From NCBI GenBank assembly GCA_016490735.1, contig JAEMWC010000117.1:941001-1005000 (forward strand): 64,000 bases of DNA, given 5' to 3'. This DNA is from Pachyseris speciosa (Eukaryota; Cnidaria; Anthozoa; Scleractinia; Pachyseridae). Positions 53,668 to 64,000 of this stretch are shown here, piece by piece. The position numbers and the translations under genes were made by a program. Position 1 is the first letter of the stretch, and the number at the start of each line of letters is the position of its first letter. The notes under the pieces are model-generated. The model had not been told where the DNA came from. It saw only the letters and a list, made by a program, of their open reading frames with translations, and made no database searches.

Positions 53668-55113
53668 TTTATTGGTACATCCAATTAAAATGGGTTTTCA
53701 CATACCAATTACAATAAAATGTAATATAAACAGTTAAAATCTAAAATAAACATTTAAAAGTGATAAGAACTTACATTACCATATTATTAAAAAACTTAAG
53801 ATACATAATTTATTATTACACCGTTTGAAAGTCAGTGGCTTAAAAATTCGTCAAGGGCACGTCCTTTAATGGCGTTCTTAAAAACTTTAAATGATTCCAT
53901 GTTTTCTAAACTTTCTGGAAGGTCATTCCAGAGCTGAGCAGCCCTAAATGAGAAAGATCGCTAACCTGTTGCTGATCTAAGAAATGGTTTATTAAGCTTA
54001 TCTTTATTCCTAGTGTTTCTTGTATGTACCTGGCTTCTTGTCGTGAACGTATTACACAAGGATGGTGGGGCTAATCCCTTTATACATTTAAAAGCCATTA
54101 AAGTGTCTCTAACTTCCAGTTGCTTAGCAACCGGCAACCAGTGGAGTTCCTTTAACATCGGCGTAATGTGATCATACTTCCTTGCGCCAGTTACGATCCG
54201 TGCAGCAAAATTCTGAACTTTTTGAAGCCTAACAATGTTCTTTTTTGTTGTACTGGCCCACATGGACGAACAGTAGAAAAGCTTGCTGAAAACTAGTGAA
54301 TTTATGATGGTTATAAGCGTAGACCTATCAAACAAATGTTTCACACGATTGATTTGGCACAGGCTACCTATACACTTAGATACAACTTCGGTCACATGTT
54401 CGTCAAAACTAAGGTGAGAGTCCACGATGACCCCCAAATCTTTTGCAGAACAAGATGAAAGCCAGAACTGAAATTCGAGAAAGATCTCTAAGGACTTTGC
54501 TTTTAAGAGATCTCCGTACATAAACACAGACACCACCGGCACGGTGTTTAGAGCGGTCAAGCCTAATCAATTTGTATCCGTCAATCTCCACTTCAGCGTT
54601 TGTAACAGAGGAATTTAGCCAAGATTCGGAAACCGCCAAAATTCCATACTCCTTTTCAGTCATTAAATTCCTCACTTGTAGTAGGTGGTTTCTATCCTTG
54701 ATTGATTGTGCATTGAGGTGAGCCACACTGACTTTTGACTTCTGAAAGGCTTGAGTACGTGGCGTGACCATTGCGTGACACTGCTTCACATCTGTTGCTG
54801 GACTGCGATTATTATTCATAATCGCAGTTGGTAATATGTTAATGAGATTACTTGGATTACTTCGCTGAAAGAATTGAGAATTTGATGTATTAAAACTCCG
54901 TCTTCCGTTGACAATATCAATCCTCCTTTTATCCTTAAACAGGCTTTGGCTTTTGCACCCTCGGTGGCCTCTTCTTGGTGCCAACAAGTCCAGAAACTTC
55001 AAATGTGCCCAAACGTCACTTGAAATCTCCCATACCGGCGAACCGCGACATGAGTTGTTCCAAAGTTTCCAACAATTCCGGATATTTAGTAGAAAATTTC
55101 TTGAATAGGACAT
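53640..55113 (-). mobile_element. Internally deleted CR1/L2-like LINE
   Basis: The 5' part (55113 to about 54500) encodes a gag-like basic region and the start of an endonuclease (VSVAHLNAQSIKDRNHL, LAVSESWLNSSV, GGVCVYVR). It passes straight into the RT C-terminal part (KDLGVIVDSHLSFDEHV, VQNFAARIVTGARKYDHITP, HWLPVAKQLEVRDTLMAFK, HTRNTRNKDK). The rest of the endonuclease and the RT core are missing at the junction near 54420-54500. The 3' end has (TTA)n at 53638-53667. Confidence 0.85.
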
Positions 55114-55875
55114 CCTGTTAACTGCCCATAAACCTTATCCTCTGTATGGTGATAATGTTCAGTGAATAATCCACGGAAATGGCTAAAAAACGGTAATGTA
55201 TTGGAGCCCTAAAACTAAGCAGCCACACTGGGCGCTAATTACATACAAGTTTCAATTAACTGAAATAAATGCCATAGTTTGCTGTTAGATTCAAATCCTC
55301 TTTACTCCCACCTACCACGGGCCCAGAAATCTCAACAAATCATGGTTTTAGCAAGTAGAGTACACTTCCTTCCCCTCCTTGCCACGTACATAATGTCCTC
55401 TATGCCAGGGTGGTACAGTAACGAAACGTTCAGGCCATTACGGGTAAGAAAAAGAGCAACTTAGCCTACCCCTCCTGCGTCAACTTTTGTTCTCGGTCCG
55501 CGCGGTCAATTTTCAATTTTGTATTCGAAATACAAAATTGAAAATTAAAATCAATTTTCCATTTTTCAATTTCGCTAAATGATTTTTGATTTTCGACTTC
55601 AAACAAAATTGAGAATAGAATCGATTTTTCATTTTTTGTTTCTAAAGGAAGATTGCTTTCTTGTAACGATAGTCTAATTTTCATTCATAAAAACTTAGAA
55701 ATGGCAAATAGTGTTTAATAAGGCAATTATTTTTATTTAAATATCAGTGTATTTCTACAATATGGTTATTTTATTTAAAAGAAAAACCGAAACGAATTGA
55801 TAAATAAAAAAATAAAAGGCAAAATTTCATCTCTGTTCTAAATTGAAAATGAAATGGACGAATGACACACGGACC

Positions 55876-56380
55876 GAAGAGAGGGACTCTTTTGAAAATC
55901 AATTTCGGAATGTACATACAATTTACACAAAAACGATGTTTTCATCTTAGATGACACTGAAGCACGACGTGCTAATTGTCTACAAATTACCGTTTTCCTT
56001 TTTGTAAGGATAATTTGACTGTTTTTCATTGTTTTGTTGCAATGAGAACCAAACAGTTTACTCCAGCTTATAGAAGTGGCAACAGGAGTTTAATTAAGTG
56101 ATTGGCAATATTTACCATAAAAAAAAATAGATAACTGACAGCCAAATTCGTTCTATCGCGCTGCGTGTTTTGCAAACCTCGAAGGGATTCTGGGTGTTTG
56201 TATTCCGCCAATCATCTGATTGGGGGCGATGTTTTTAGGGACCTTAAGCAACGAGGACGCAACGACAACGAGAACGCCATGTAATTTAGTTCCTGGACAT
56301 TTCGCCAGCATTTCCCAAGTTAAACAAATTGGAATAATCGCGAAGAGTTGCAGAAACGAGAAGTTATATTTGAAATTGTA
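55876..56380. other. Stretch before the Gypsy gag element
   Basis: Nothing assigned. GCAACGACAACGAGAACG at 56255 is simple-sequence-like. Confidence 0.4.
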
Positions 56381-56384
56381 ATGT

Positions 56385-57655
56385 TTCTGTAATTAACCGG
56401 AAGTCATAGAGCCGGATATTGCGGTTAATAGTAGTCTCGCTATGAACTTTGGGAAGGACCCTCGCCATCATGGCGGACCATGAGGTCGATGTTTCTAGTA
56501 TTCATTAAAATCGTTGGTTTATCCTATGCATCGTGTCATGCAATGTCTAAAGGAAACATCACAAATTGCGACGAGGATGGGATCGCTATAATTGCGGAAG
56601 AAAATCTTTGTGTTTAAAGCGCTGAACCGACCAAGAAAACCTGCCGATCGAATGCGCATTCAATGCCTTTGGATTCTTCATCGACCTCATCATCTTCTCA
56701 GTCTTCAGCGACTACTACCTACACCATGACTACGGGAATTATAAACCTACCGACGTTCCCTGAATTTGAGCTCCAACCGAGAGACACAACGCCTACCCGT
56801 TTTGAGAAGTACGTAAAGCGTTTGAATAACATGTTCAAAGCGATGAACATTACCGGAGCGCCTCAAAAGAAAGCAATGCTGCTTCATTATGTCGAAGAAA
56901 CCTGCGATATCTTCGAAACTCTTACCGTACCGGAACCGGCTGAAGGAAATGACGTATACAAAATTGCAGTCAAAGCGCTGACCGATTACTTCGAACCTCA
57001 GAAGTGTGTTGATCACCACGTGTACGTCTTTCATCAGGAAACCCAAAAATCCGGAGAAAACATTACCGAGCTCTACACGCGTCTTCAGCTACTGGCAGGA
57101 AAACGTGAATTCACTAATACAGAGTTGGAGATTAAGCGGCAAATAATTCAAGGCACTTCTTCGGTTCGTCTCAGGCGTAAAGCCATCGAACAGAACCTCA
57201 ACCTAGAAAACCTGCTCAAGGCCGCTCGTGCCATGGAAACCGCTGACGAGCAAACCAGCGAGATTGAAAAACAGCAGTCACACGCAGTTGGTTTTGGTCG
57301 AAAGACAGCAAGTGACAATCAACAGAAGGAGAGTTCCAGTGGTCAACCCAAAGTCTGGTGTTCATAACGTGAAATGTGGTCTGTGTGTTGGAAGGTATCC
57401 ACATCAAGGTAACTGTCCTGCACAAGGTAAACAATGCCGTAACTGCGGCAAAATGAATCACTTCTGTAAAGTTTGTCGCAGTAAACCCAGCAATCGCTCA
57501 GAATCTACCCGTCCGAGAAAGCCATTGAAAGGTAACCACCGCGCCAGATATGTTGACAATGAAGACCCCTCTGGTGGTGAAGTTTCAACCTTATTGGGTG
57601 CTGATGGTAACGACAGTGACGAGTACACCTTTCATATCCGCATGCACTAACCTCA
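56385..57655 (+). mobile_element. Gypsy retrotransposon, 5' part only
   Basis: A probable 5' LTR tail (about 56385-56563, ending ACATCACA) is followed by TTGCGACGAGGATGGGATC, the post-LTR sequence typical of many animal Gypsy elements, then gag. The element stops inside or just after gag where the LINE tail begins (57656). Protease and pol are absent on this strand. Confidence 0.7.
56663..57649 (+). pseudogene. Gypsy gag with one frame change
   Basis: Frame 1 (56663-57367) holds the capsid-like region: FPEFELQPRDTTPTRFEKYV, KAMLLHYVEETCDIFETL, ALTDYFEPQKC and NITELYTRLQLLAG. A +1 shift somewhere in 57290-57350 leads to the frame open to 57649, with a zinc knuckle region ([17 protein letters not shown], then [14 protein letters not shown]). 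In intact relatives these parts are one protein, so a single indel is the simplest explanation. Confidence 0.85.
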
Positions 57656-57689
57656 AACCGCCAAACCCATGGTTCATGGTTCATGGTTC

Positions 57690-57692
57690 ATT

Positions 57693-57725
<33 letters not shown>

Positions 57726-58269
57726 AAGAAAATTATAATTACAATTGATGATTACAAGATAAAATAAATATAGTACAAATTACAAAATGTGTGTGGAGGT
57801 CAAAGTAGCAGAGGCTTTCTAGTTGACCACCACCTACTTTTGGATAAACAAAGAAATGGCACTGAGCTTTATTGGATATAGGAGGTGTTTGTAGAGCTTA
57901 GGATTGTTGTACAAGAGGGAATTACATGTATATGATTTAAGGTATGTTAGAGATATACTGAACCAAGCAAGGAATCTATACAGGACAAGCTTAATAAAAG
58001 AAAAACAAAAGCAAAAAAGAACAAAAAGACAGAGAAAAAGAAAAAAAAACACATACAAACAAACAACCAACAGCAACAACAACTAGCAAAAACAGAAACA
58101 AGGAATGGAAAAGAATGGAAAAGAATAACACATCATCAGCAGCAACAACAGCAGCAGCGATAACAAGATCAAAATATAAGCGGACGATTATTATTATTAT
58201 TAACTCTATTATTATTAAAATTACTTACATATGGATAATTACATACTATATATTTGATCACTAAACAGA
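57690..58269 (-). other. 3' UTR of the LINE
   Basis: Non-coding, A/T- and simple-sequence-rich (GTT/TGTTGTTGCTGC runs on the minus strand), between the RT stop and the ATGAACC tail. Confidence 0.6.
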
Positions 58270-59239
58270 TTATATATTATTTGATTGACAAGAGATCAGG
58301 TGGGCCCTATAAAGTTTCTTAAACCTGTTAAATGTTTTTGTTTTTTTCAATGGCAAGGGAACAGTTTCCCATAAAACAGAAGCAGAGTACTTAAAAGTAA
58401 ATTTGCCTTTGTTAGTTCTAACTTGTGGTCGGTGAAAATTAAGCCTGGCAGAATTTCTGGTGTTATAGGAGTGGACAGTTGTTGTAGGTATTAAAAAATT
58501 ATGGAAAATTGCTGGAACAGTTGTTGGGTTGTTATATAATTTAAATGCCAGTGAGCAGATTTTGAATTTAACAACATTTTCAAATTTCAAGGATTTGGTA
58601 ATAAGGGAAAGAGGGTTCTCGTTTGTTTGCAAAAAAGATACTACGGATACATTTATTTTGTTTAGTACAGATCTTACTTAAATTAGTCTGATAAGTGTTG
58701 CCCCAACACATTGTACCATAATTAAGATAAGGGTAAGTAAGTGCATAATACAGTTGTCTTAACATCTTTAAATTCAGGTAATTCCGCAATTGGTAGAAGA
58801 TTCCAAGGTTTTTAGTCAGTTTGCCTTGTACATGTGCTATTTGCGTTTTCAAGTTCAAATGCTCATCTAAATAAATGCCTAAATATTTGATACTAGTTTT
58901 GCGATCAATGTTTAAAATGTTGATATTGTGTATAGTTGGCTTCTGTGGAGATGTTATTATCATAAAGTTTGTTTTCTTCATGTTAACAGACAGTTTATTG
59001 AGATTGCAGTAATTAATTACTTTCTGAAGTTCTAAGTTCATAACTGCCTCAAGATCTTTTGATGTTTTAGTGGCATAGAAGATATTAGCATCATCAGCAA
59101 AAAGTCGAAAGGAAAGCATATCTGAAGAGTTGGCAAGATCATTTATGTAAAGAAGAAATAATAGTGGTCCAAGGGTTGATCCCTGAGGAACTCCACAAAC
59201 AATCTGGAGAAAATTGGATTCAGCATTACCTAGTTTCAC
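58270..59239 (-). pseudogene. LINE ORF2: RT palm and C-terminal tail
   Basis: IVCGVPQGSTLGPLLFLLYI and RLFADDANIF (FADD, a known variant of YADD), then KYLGIYLDEHLNLK. A frame change near 58610 leads to the tail VHSYNTRNSARLNF and YSASVLWETVPLPLK, ending at 58270. Confidence 0.9.
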
Positions 59240-59277
59240 ACATTGAGTTCTATTAGTAAGGTAACTTGTAAACCAAT

Positions 59278-60318
59278 CTAAAGCTTTTCCATGAACTCCA
59301 TATTTATGAGTAATTTCCTTAGCAGTATCTCATGATTGACAGTATCAAAGGCTTTGGAGAAATCTAGAAAGACCCCGCATGTTATGAGATTGTTGTCAAT
59401 TGAGGTTTTAAGAATGTCAGTTATTTCTAGAATAGCAAGCTCAGTGGAATGGTCTTTTCTAAACCCAAACTGGTATTTGAACAAGATATTGTATTTATCT
59501 ATAAATGAGATGAGTTGATCATTGACAATTTTTTCTAGGATTTTACTAAATGGTGATAAAACTGCTATGGGTCTATAATTTGCAGGATCTGTCGCATCCC
59601 CAGATTTGAATATTGGAGTTACTCTTGAAACTTTAAGTACATTAGGTACAATACCTTGTATGATTGACTGATTGTAAATGTATGCGAAAGGTTTAGATAA
59701 TTCATGGCTAGCAAGTTTTATTAACTTTTTAGGAATATCTAATGAAGCCTTTCTTTCATTTAGATTTAAAAATAGCTGAGTCACATATTCTTCAGTGACA
59801 GCTGATAAGTAAAGGCTATTTGTGGGGCTATTACGTATATATTTAGTGGGGTCGTCGTAGGTAGGATTAATTGCATTAGCAAGATTAGGGCCAATTGTAG
59901 TAAGGTGCTGATTAAGTTGATTAGCAATGTCGAGTTCATTAGTGTAGACCTTATTATTTCTTATGATCCTAGGAAGGTAGTTTGATTGAACTTTGGCTTT
60001 CCTTTTAATAATCGTACCAATAAGTTTCCATGTTTCTTTCAGGTTTTCTTTGTAGAGCTGAAAATATTTGTTATAATATTTATTTTTGGCTTTGGCCTTC
60101 ATTTTGTTAAGTAGATTGGAGTATTGTTTATACTCTTTTATCGTCATTGAATTTTTGCTGAGAAAATGTGATTTATACATCTTTTGTTTCCTTTTAATTG
60201 ATTTTAAAAGCCCCTGCGTTAACCAAGGTTTGTTGAGTTGTTTCATGTTAGAATTGGTAACTTTTTTTAAAGGGGCATGTTTATTGACAATATATTTCAC
60301 TTTTTTTATACAGTACAT
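59278..60318 (-). pseudogene. LINE ORF2: RT fingers and palm
   Basis: Contains NKPWLTQGLLKSIKRKQKMY (linker), RVTPIFKSGDATDPANYRPI, FGFRKDHST and GVFLDFSKAFDTVNHEIL (first catalytic Asp). It overlaps the endonuclease ORF by 13 nt in another frame. Confidence 0.9.
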
Positions 60319-61379
60319 GCATTAGTTATCTCATGAAGATCAGCGGAGGTGGAGTTTAAATCTGGCCCGTTAACTTGACTGAGGTCAGCTAAATATTGAT
60401 CTTTGCAAAAGCTACTGTAATCTCTATAATATGTTATCCGTTTGGTTTTAGACGTGGGTACATTACAGATGCAGAAAACAGGCAAATGGTCAGATATATC
60501 AGCTAGAGCAATACCAGAAGTAGTATTTTGAATGGGAGCATTAGTATAAATATGATCAATTAAGGTAGAAGAGTAATCTGTGAGCCTAGTGGGTTTAGTG
60601 ATAAGTGGGAGAAAATTGTTAGAATACAGCATATTAAGATAATCTTCAGTATTTGCATGCTCGTTATACTTCAGAAAATTTATATTTACATCTCCTATTA
60701 TATAAACGTGTTGTTTCCTTTTGCTTAAACTTTTAATTATGTTTTTTAGTTCTTGTGTAAAATCTGGTACATTACCTGAAGGATGTCTATATATGCATCC
60801 TATAATAATATTTGGTTGGTTATTACTAGTAATAATTTCTGTCCAACAGGACTCAACTAGAGGTATAGTAAACTTTGTATCTGCCCTGGGTATGGTTTTT
60901 AGATTGTTAGATATGTAAAGAGCAGCATCCCCGGCAGCTGTTTCAGAGTCAGTGTGAAAAAAATGGTACTGGGGTATATCAATGTTAATTATAGATCTGC
61001 TGTTCAGCTTTGTTTCTGAGATGGCTACTATGTCAGGTTTTTTTTCTAAAGAGTATAACCAATCTTCTAAGATAGGCAGATTTTTTGATAGACTTCTAAT
61101 ATTACAGTGGAATATACTAAGACAATTCCTAGAGCTGTAAGATGAATTGAGTAACTTATTTAATTTAGAAATTTCGTAGTATTCTGAGCATGGAGAAATA
61201 AGCATAAGATCAGAGTCCCTTTCATCATGTTCGGGATTAGGGAGCACATTCAGAAGATCAATATTATCAGCGAGTCTTTCAGACAAGCTGGGGATGCAGG
61301 AACCAATTAAATTACAAAATTCTTGGTCTGGTAAATTGAAGAATGGTAGTTGCGATAAGCCATTATTACGACAAGACAT
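60306..61379 (-). pseudogene. LINE ORF2 N-terminus: AP endonuclease domain
   Basis: From ATG 61379, 357 codons. Endonuclease motifs in order: SIFHCNIRSLSKNL, DIVAISETKLN (catalytic Glu), VYIIGDVNINFL (Asp/Asn pair), TLIDHIYTN and ISDHLPVFC (catalytic His). All look complete. The frame breaks where RT should continue. Confidence 0.9.
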
Positions 61380-61717
61380 ATTCGCGTGTATTCGGGCTAG
61401 AGGTTCAAAATTTGAATTACCATTGGTTACAATTAGAATTATTTATTACTTATTGTTAAGTACTAGACTTTTAATGAACACAACATACAACACTATCACG
61501 AGCACATGGCGGACCCGAACAGAACTGAACGCATACATCTAACGTAATAACATCTAAACGAGGTACAGACGTGCCCAGGCTCTTATAGGCGGGAGTACAA
61601 ATATACCACATCTCCCCTTCCTAAGTAAACGACCTAATAACAACTAGTAATGCTAATGGACTAAAGTCACTAATAACGTCCACAGTCAACTCTGACAGCT
61701 CAAGTCTAGACAGAACT

Positions 61718-62310
61718 TCAGATAGTTTCGATTAATCTGTCCGGAGCCTTTCGCACTCTAGAAGATCGGCGAAGTGGGGGGCAGGCCGCTTCTGGAGATT
61801 GTGTGACAACCGGTGGAGCCTTGTCTACTGCAATGGCTGGGACTTCCTCCTGTGGCTGCCTTCGGCCTGACTCCATTCCACTGCGTACATTTGCTGGACT
61901 AACTGATGGCGCCTGTGAAGGCTTGGAACACACACACTCAGTGGAATAGCAAGTGGAATATCGGGGGATTTGTCCTGAGATTCCATTTCTTGGCTAGGGT
62001 CTGTTACTGCTCTATCCATACTGTCCCTTCTCAGGTGATCAACGTGACGCTTCCACACCCTTCCATCGTTCAGTACAACCACGTACGACCTCGGTCCGCT
62101 TCGCTCAGCCACCGAGCCTGGCCACCAGGTGTCCTCTTTTCTAAGGTCCCTCACAAGGACCCTGTCGCCTGGGTAGAACTCTCTGAACTTCGCGTGCACA
62201 TCGTGTGTTGCCTTCTGCTTAGCCTGGGAATCCATGACCTTCTCTCCCATATTCGGACGAAGGAGGGATAACCGAGTTCGAAGCTCGCGGCCCAGGAACA
62301 GACTAGCGGG
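61718..62310 (-). pseudogene. Gypsy integrase C-terminal region
   Basis: After a frame change near 62300 the integrase tail continues: LFLGRELRTRLSLLRPNMGE, FREFYPGDRVLVRDLRKEDT and VLNDGRVWKRHVDHLRRD, the usual chromatin-facing C-terminal module. It ends with RRSSRVRKAPDRL at 61718 in a third frame. Confidence 0.85.
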
Positions 62311-62314
62311 AGTT

Positions 62315-64000
62315 CTACCAGTCGTGCTTTGTCGACCGATACGTTAGCAGGAAGTTTTCAATTCGTTGCTGAATTGACAGTTTGCTGCCCTTGCAAGCCT
62401 TCATGTGGTTCTTGAATGACTGAACCATACGCTCAGCCAGACCATTACTTGCTGCATGATAAGGTGCTACTCGTACGTGCTTTACGCCATTCATCTTAAG
62501 GAAACGTGCAAACTCTTCGCTGCGAAACTGCGGCCCGTTGTCGCTGACACAGTGAACAGGCATTCCGTATTTGGCAAATAGTTCCCTTAAGATAGTGATC
62601 GTTGAAGCTGCCGTTGTATTACGCGGCATATAAAAGATCTCGGGCCACCGGGAGTGTGCATCAACAAGAATGAAGTGCCTCTTCTCATCTTCAGCGAAAT
62701 CGATGTGAATGCGATGCCATGGATTACTTGGCCACATCCAGGGTGCTAATGGAGCCGCCGCCGGTGGTTTTCTAACTTGCTGACAACTACTGCAGTTTCT
62801 CACAGTCTGTTCGATTTCTAAATCGACATTTGGCCACCAAAGGTAACTGCGAGCTAACTCTTTCATACGGACGATGCCTGGATGACCCACATGTAATTCT
62901 TCCAGCATATCCTTCTGGTAACGTGTGGAGATGACCACACGTATTCCCCATAATAGACAATCTTGTTCAATAGACAACTCGTAGCGACGGTGGAAGAAAG
63001 GTTTCAGGCGTAAATCGTCAACGTGTTGAGGCCAACTACTCTTTACAAACTCCAACACTCTGGACAGCAATGGGTCAACTCGTGTTGCGTGGCTTATCTC
63101 TTTGTGTGTGATAGGCAAACAGTCTACCAGACGCTCTTCAACCTTAAAGACAGCGCTCTCACCGCCAGCCGTCGACGGTAAAGGTAGGCGTGATAATGCA
63201 TCTGCCACTACGTTTTGCTTGGATGGCACAAATTTAATGCTGTAATTGAAGGCTGCAAGAATAATTGCCCATCGTTGTAGACGCATAGCAGCCAGTGATG
63301 GAATCGCCGTCTTGGGCCCAAAGATACGTTCCAGCGGCTTGTGATCCGTTAGAATCGTGAAATGTCGACCATGCAGGTACAAGTGGAACCGCTTCAAACC
63401 AAACATGATAGCCAGGGCCTCCTTATCAATCTGACCATAACGCTTTTCATGCTCTTTCAGTGTTCGCGATGCATAGGCAATGGGACGGCGTGTCCCATTT
63501 GGATACACGTGCATAATGACCGCGCCTAGTCCGTAGGGTGATGCGTCCACGGACAACTCCACAGGGAGGCCTGGGTCGTAATGCGTCAGGGTGGTTTCTG
63601 ATGTTGGTGCCTGTTTGATATCGCCAAAGGCTTGATCACAATTTGCCGTCCACTTCCATGGTTTGTTGCCCAATAGTTCGTAAAGTGAATGAGCAAGAGT
63701 TGACAGCTTGGGAATGAAGTTACTAAGTGCTGCTAGCATTCCTAGGAAGGAACGTAATTCTGTCACGTTACGTGGAGTGGGCGCGTCCCGGATAGCCTTC
63801 ACCTTCTCATCAGTTGGCTGAATTCCTCTCGCCGAGAAGCGAAGACCGAAGTATATCACAGAGGGTGCCATGAATACACACTTGGGGAGCTTAACTCTCA
63901 GGCCATACTTCAGGAACTGCTGAAACACTGCTTCTAGATTTCGCAAGTGTTCGTCATCGTTAACACCACCCACTAGAAGATCATCCATTATTACGCAAGT
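62315..64000 (-). CDS. Gypsy pol: RT (partial), RNase H, integrase
   Basis: Open from the window edge to 62315. The first residues (MDDLLVGG) are the second half of the RT catalytic YxDD box, so the RT palm lies beyond 64000. RNase H: LSVDASPYGLGAV, KEALAIMFGLKRF, ILTDHKPLERIF and NVVADALSRLP. Integrase: HHCC finger (HVGHPGIVRMKELARSYLWW then CSSCQQ) and DDE residues in IHIDFAED, VSDNGPQFRSEEF and SNGLAERMVQSFK. All key residues visible are kept; the frame breaks just after TYRSTKHDW. The 557 open codons suggest a fairly young copy. Confidence 0.93.
   Translation of the reverse strand, partial: TCVIMDDLLVGGVNDDEHLRNLEAVFQQFLKYGLRVKLPKCVFMAPSVIYFGLRFSARGIQPTDEKVKAIRDAPTPRNVTELRSFLGMLAALSNFIPKLSTLAHSLYELLGNKPWKWTANCDQAFGDIKQAPTSETTLTHYDPGLPVELSVDASPYGLGAVIMHVYPNGTRRPIAYASRTLKEHEKRYGQIDKEALAIMFGLKRFHLYLHGRHFTILTDHKPLERIFGPKTAIPSLAAMRLQRWAIILAAFNYSIKFVPSKQNVVADALSRLPLPSTAGGESAVFKVEERLVDCLPITHKEISHATRVDPLLSRVLEFVKSSWPQHVDDLRLKPFFHRRYELSIEQDCLLWGIRVVISTRYQKDMLEELHVGHPGIVRMKELARSYLWWPNVDLEIEQTVRNCSSCQQVRKPPAAAPLAPWMWPSNPWHRIHIDFAEDEKRHFILVDAHSRWPEIFYMPRNTTAASTITILRELFAKYGMPVHCVSDNGPQFRSEEFARFLKMNGVKHVRVAPYHAASNGLAERMVQSFKNHMKACKGSKLSIQQRIENFLLTYRSTKHDW

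Larger units (their letters stand above)
52739..55875. mobile_element. 3.1-kb element with about 440-bp terminal inverted repeats
   Basis: The left arm (52739 to about 53181) and right arm (about 55444-55875) are inverted copies, starting GGTCCGTGTGTCATTCGTCC and ending near GGGGTAGGCTAAGTTG. GAAGAG at 52733-52738 and 55876-55881 is a candidate 6-bp target duplication. Each arm contains an A/T palindrome (CAATTTTGTATT...AATACAAAATTG). Between the arms are about 450 bp of unknown sequence, a chimeric LINE and about 330 bp of unknown sequence. No transposase is recognised. Confidence 0.82.
57656..61385 (-). mobile_element. CR1/L2-like LINE, near full length, few frameshifts
   Basis: 5' end near 61385, 3' end at 57660-57685 where the tail is three ATGAACC units, the short terminal repeat style of CR1/L2 elements. 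Coding parts are given separately. Frame breaks lie near 60310, 59270 and 58610. Position and orientation cut the Gypsy gag at 57656. Confidence 0.88.
61430..64000 (-). mobile_element. Gypsy retrotransposon, pol and 3' LTR, runs off the window
   Basis: Pol is described separately. Downstream, polypurine GGAAGGGGAGA (minus, 61621-61611) immediately precedes TGTGGTATATTTG, the probable start of the 3' LTR at 61610. The LTR contains CCTATAAGAG (TATA-like promoter) and ATTAAAAG/AATAAATAA (poly-A signal region). The LTR's far end is unclear because the LINE begins at 61385. Confidence 0.8.

Noticed and set aside
61906..62271. 121-codon plus-strand ORF
   Set aside because: Antisense of the Gypsy integrase tail.
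1..64000. CRISPR array, prophage or bacterial operon
   Set aside because: No regular direct-repeat/spacer array and no bacterial gene organisation; the simple repeats present are microsatellites.

Overview
This is a window of intron-rich animal genomic DNA. The class A GPCR remnant, the ASIC/ENaC-type channel, the tandem discoidin domains and the crowd of Penelope-like, CR1/L2-like, Tx1/L1-like, BEL and Gypsy retroelements plus tRNA-derived SINEs suggest a cnidarian, most likely an anthozoan such as a stony coral. That assignment is an inference from gene and repeat style; no marker gene proves it. There is no bacterial operon structure, CRISPR array or genuine tRNA/rRNA gene.

Layout. 1-4.0 kb: decayed BEL/Pao retrotransposon on the minus strand. 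4.4-5.3 kb: single-exon class A GPCR carrying two in-frame TGA stops. 5.7-6.3 kb: tandem duplication. 6.9-28.2 kb (+): a degenerin/ENaC/ASIC-family channel whose twelve exons can be joined in phase, giving 486 codons from ATG to TAA. Its introns hold SINEs, MITEs, a 1.6-kb repeat present twice, a Tx1/L1-type LINE interrupted by a head-to-head Penelope-like element with a 12-bp target duplication, a second Penelope-like element, a MULE-like element with a 9-bp target duplication, and a long compound tetranucleotide tract. 30.5-50.0 kb (-): a convergent gene with five tandem F5/8 type C (discoidin) domains on eleven recognisable exons; its first and last exons are not visible. Its introns carry LINE and Penelope fragments, SINEs and many foldback elements. 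52.7-55.9 kb: a 3.1-kb element with about 440-bp terminal inverted repeats around an internally deleted LINE. 56.4-64 kb: a Gypsy gag (+), a nearly complete CR1/L2-like LINE (-), and a second Gypsy pol (-) running off the window end.

Only two host genes look functional: the cation channel and the secreted or cell-surface discoidin-repeat protein. They are convergent neighbours, and nothing in the sequence links their functions. The most interesting signals are in the mobile DNA: the composite Penelope insertion, hammerhead-like folds at several Penelope-derived loci, and the large-TIR element. Exon borders were set by reading splice sites and phase by eye; repeat borders are good to a few bases where a target duplication is given and to tens of bases otherwise.
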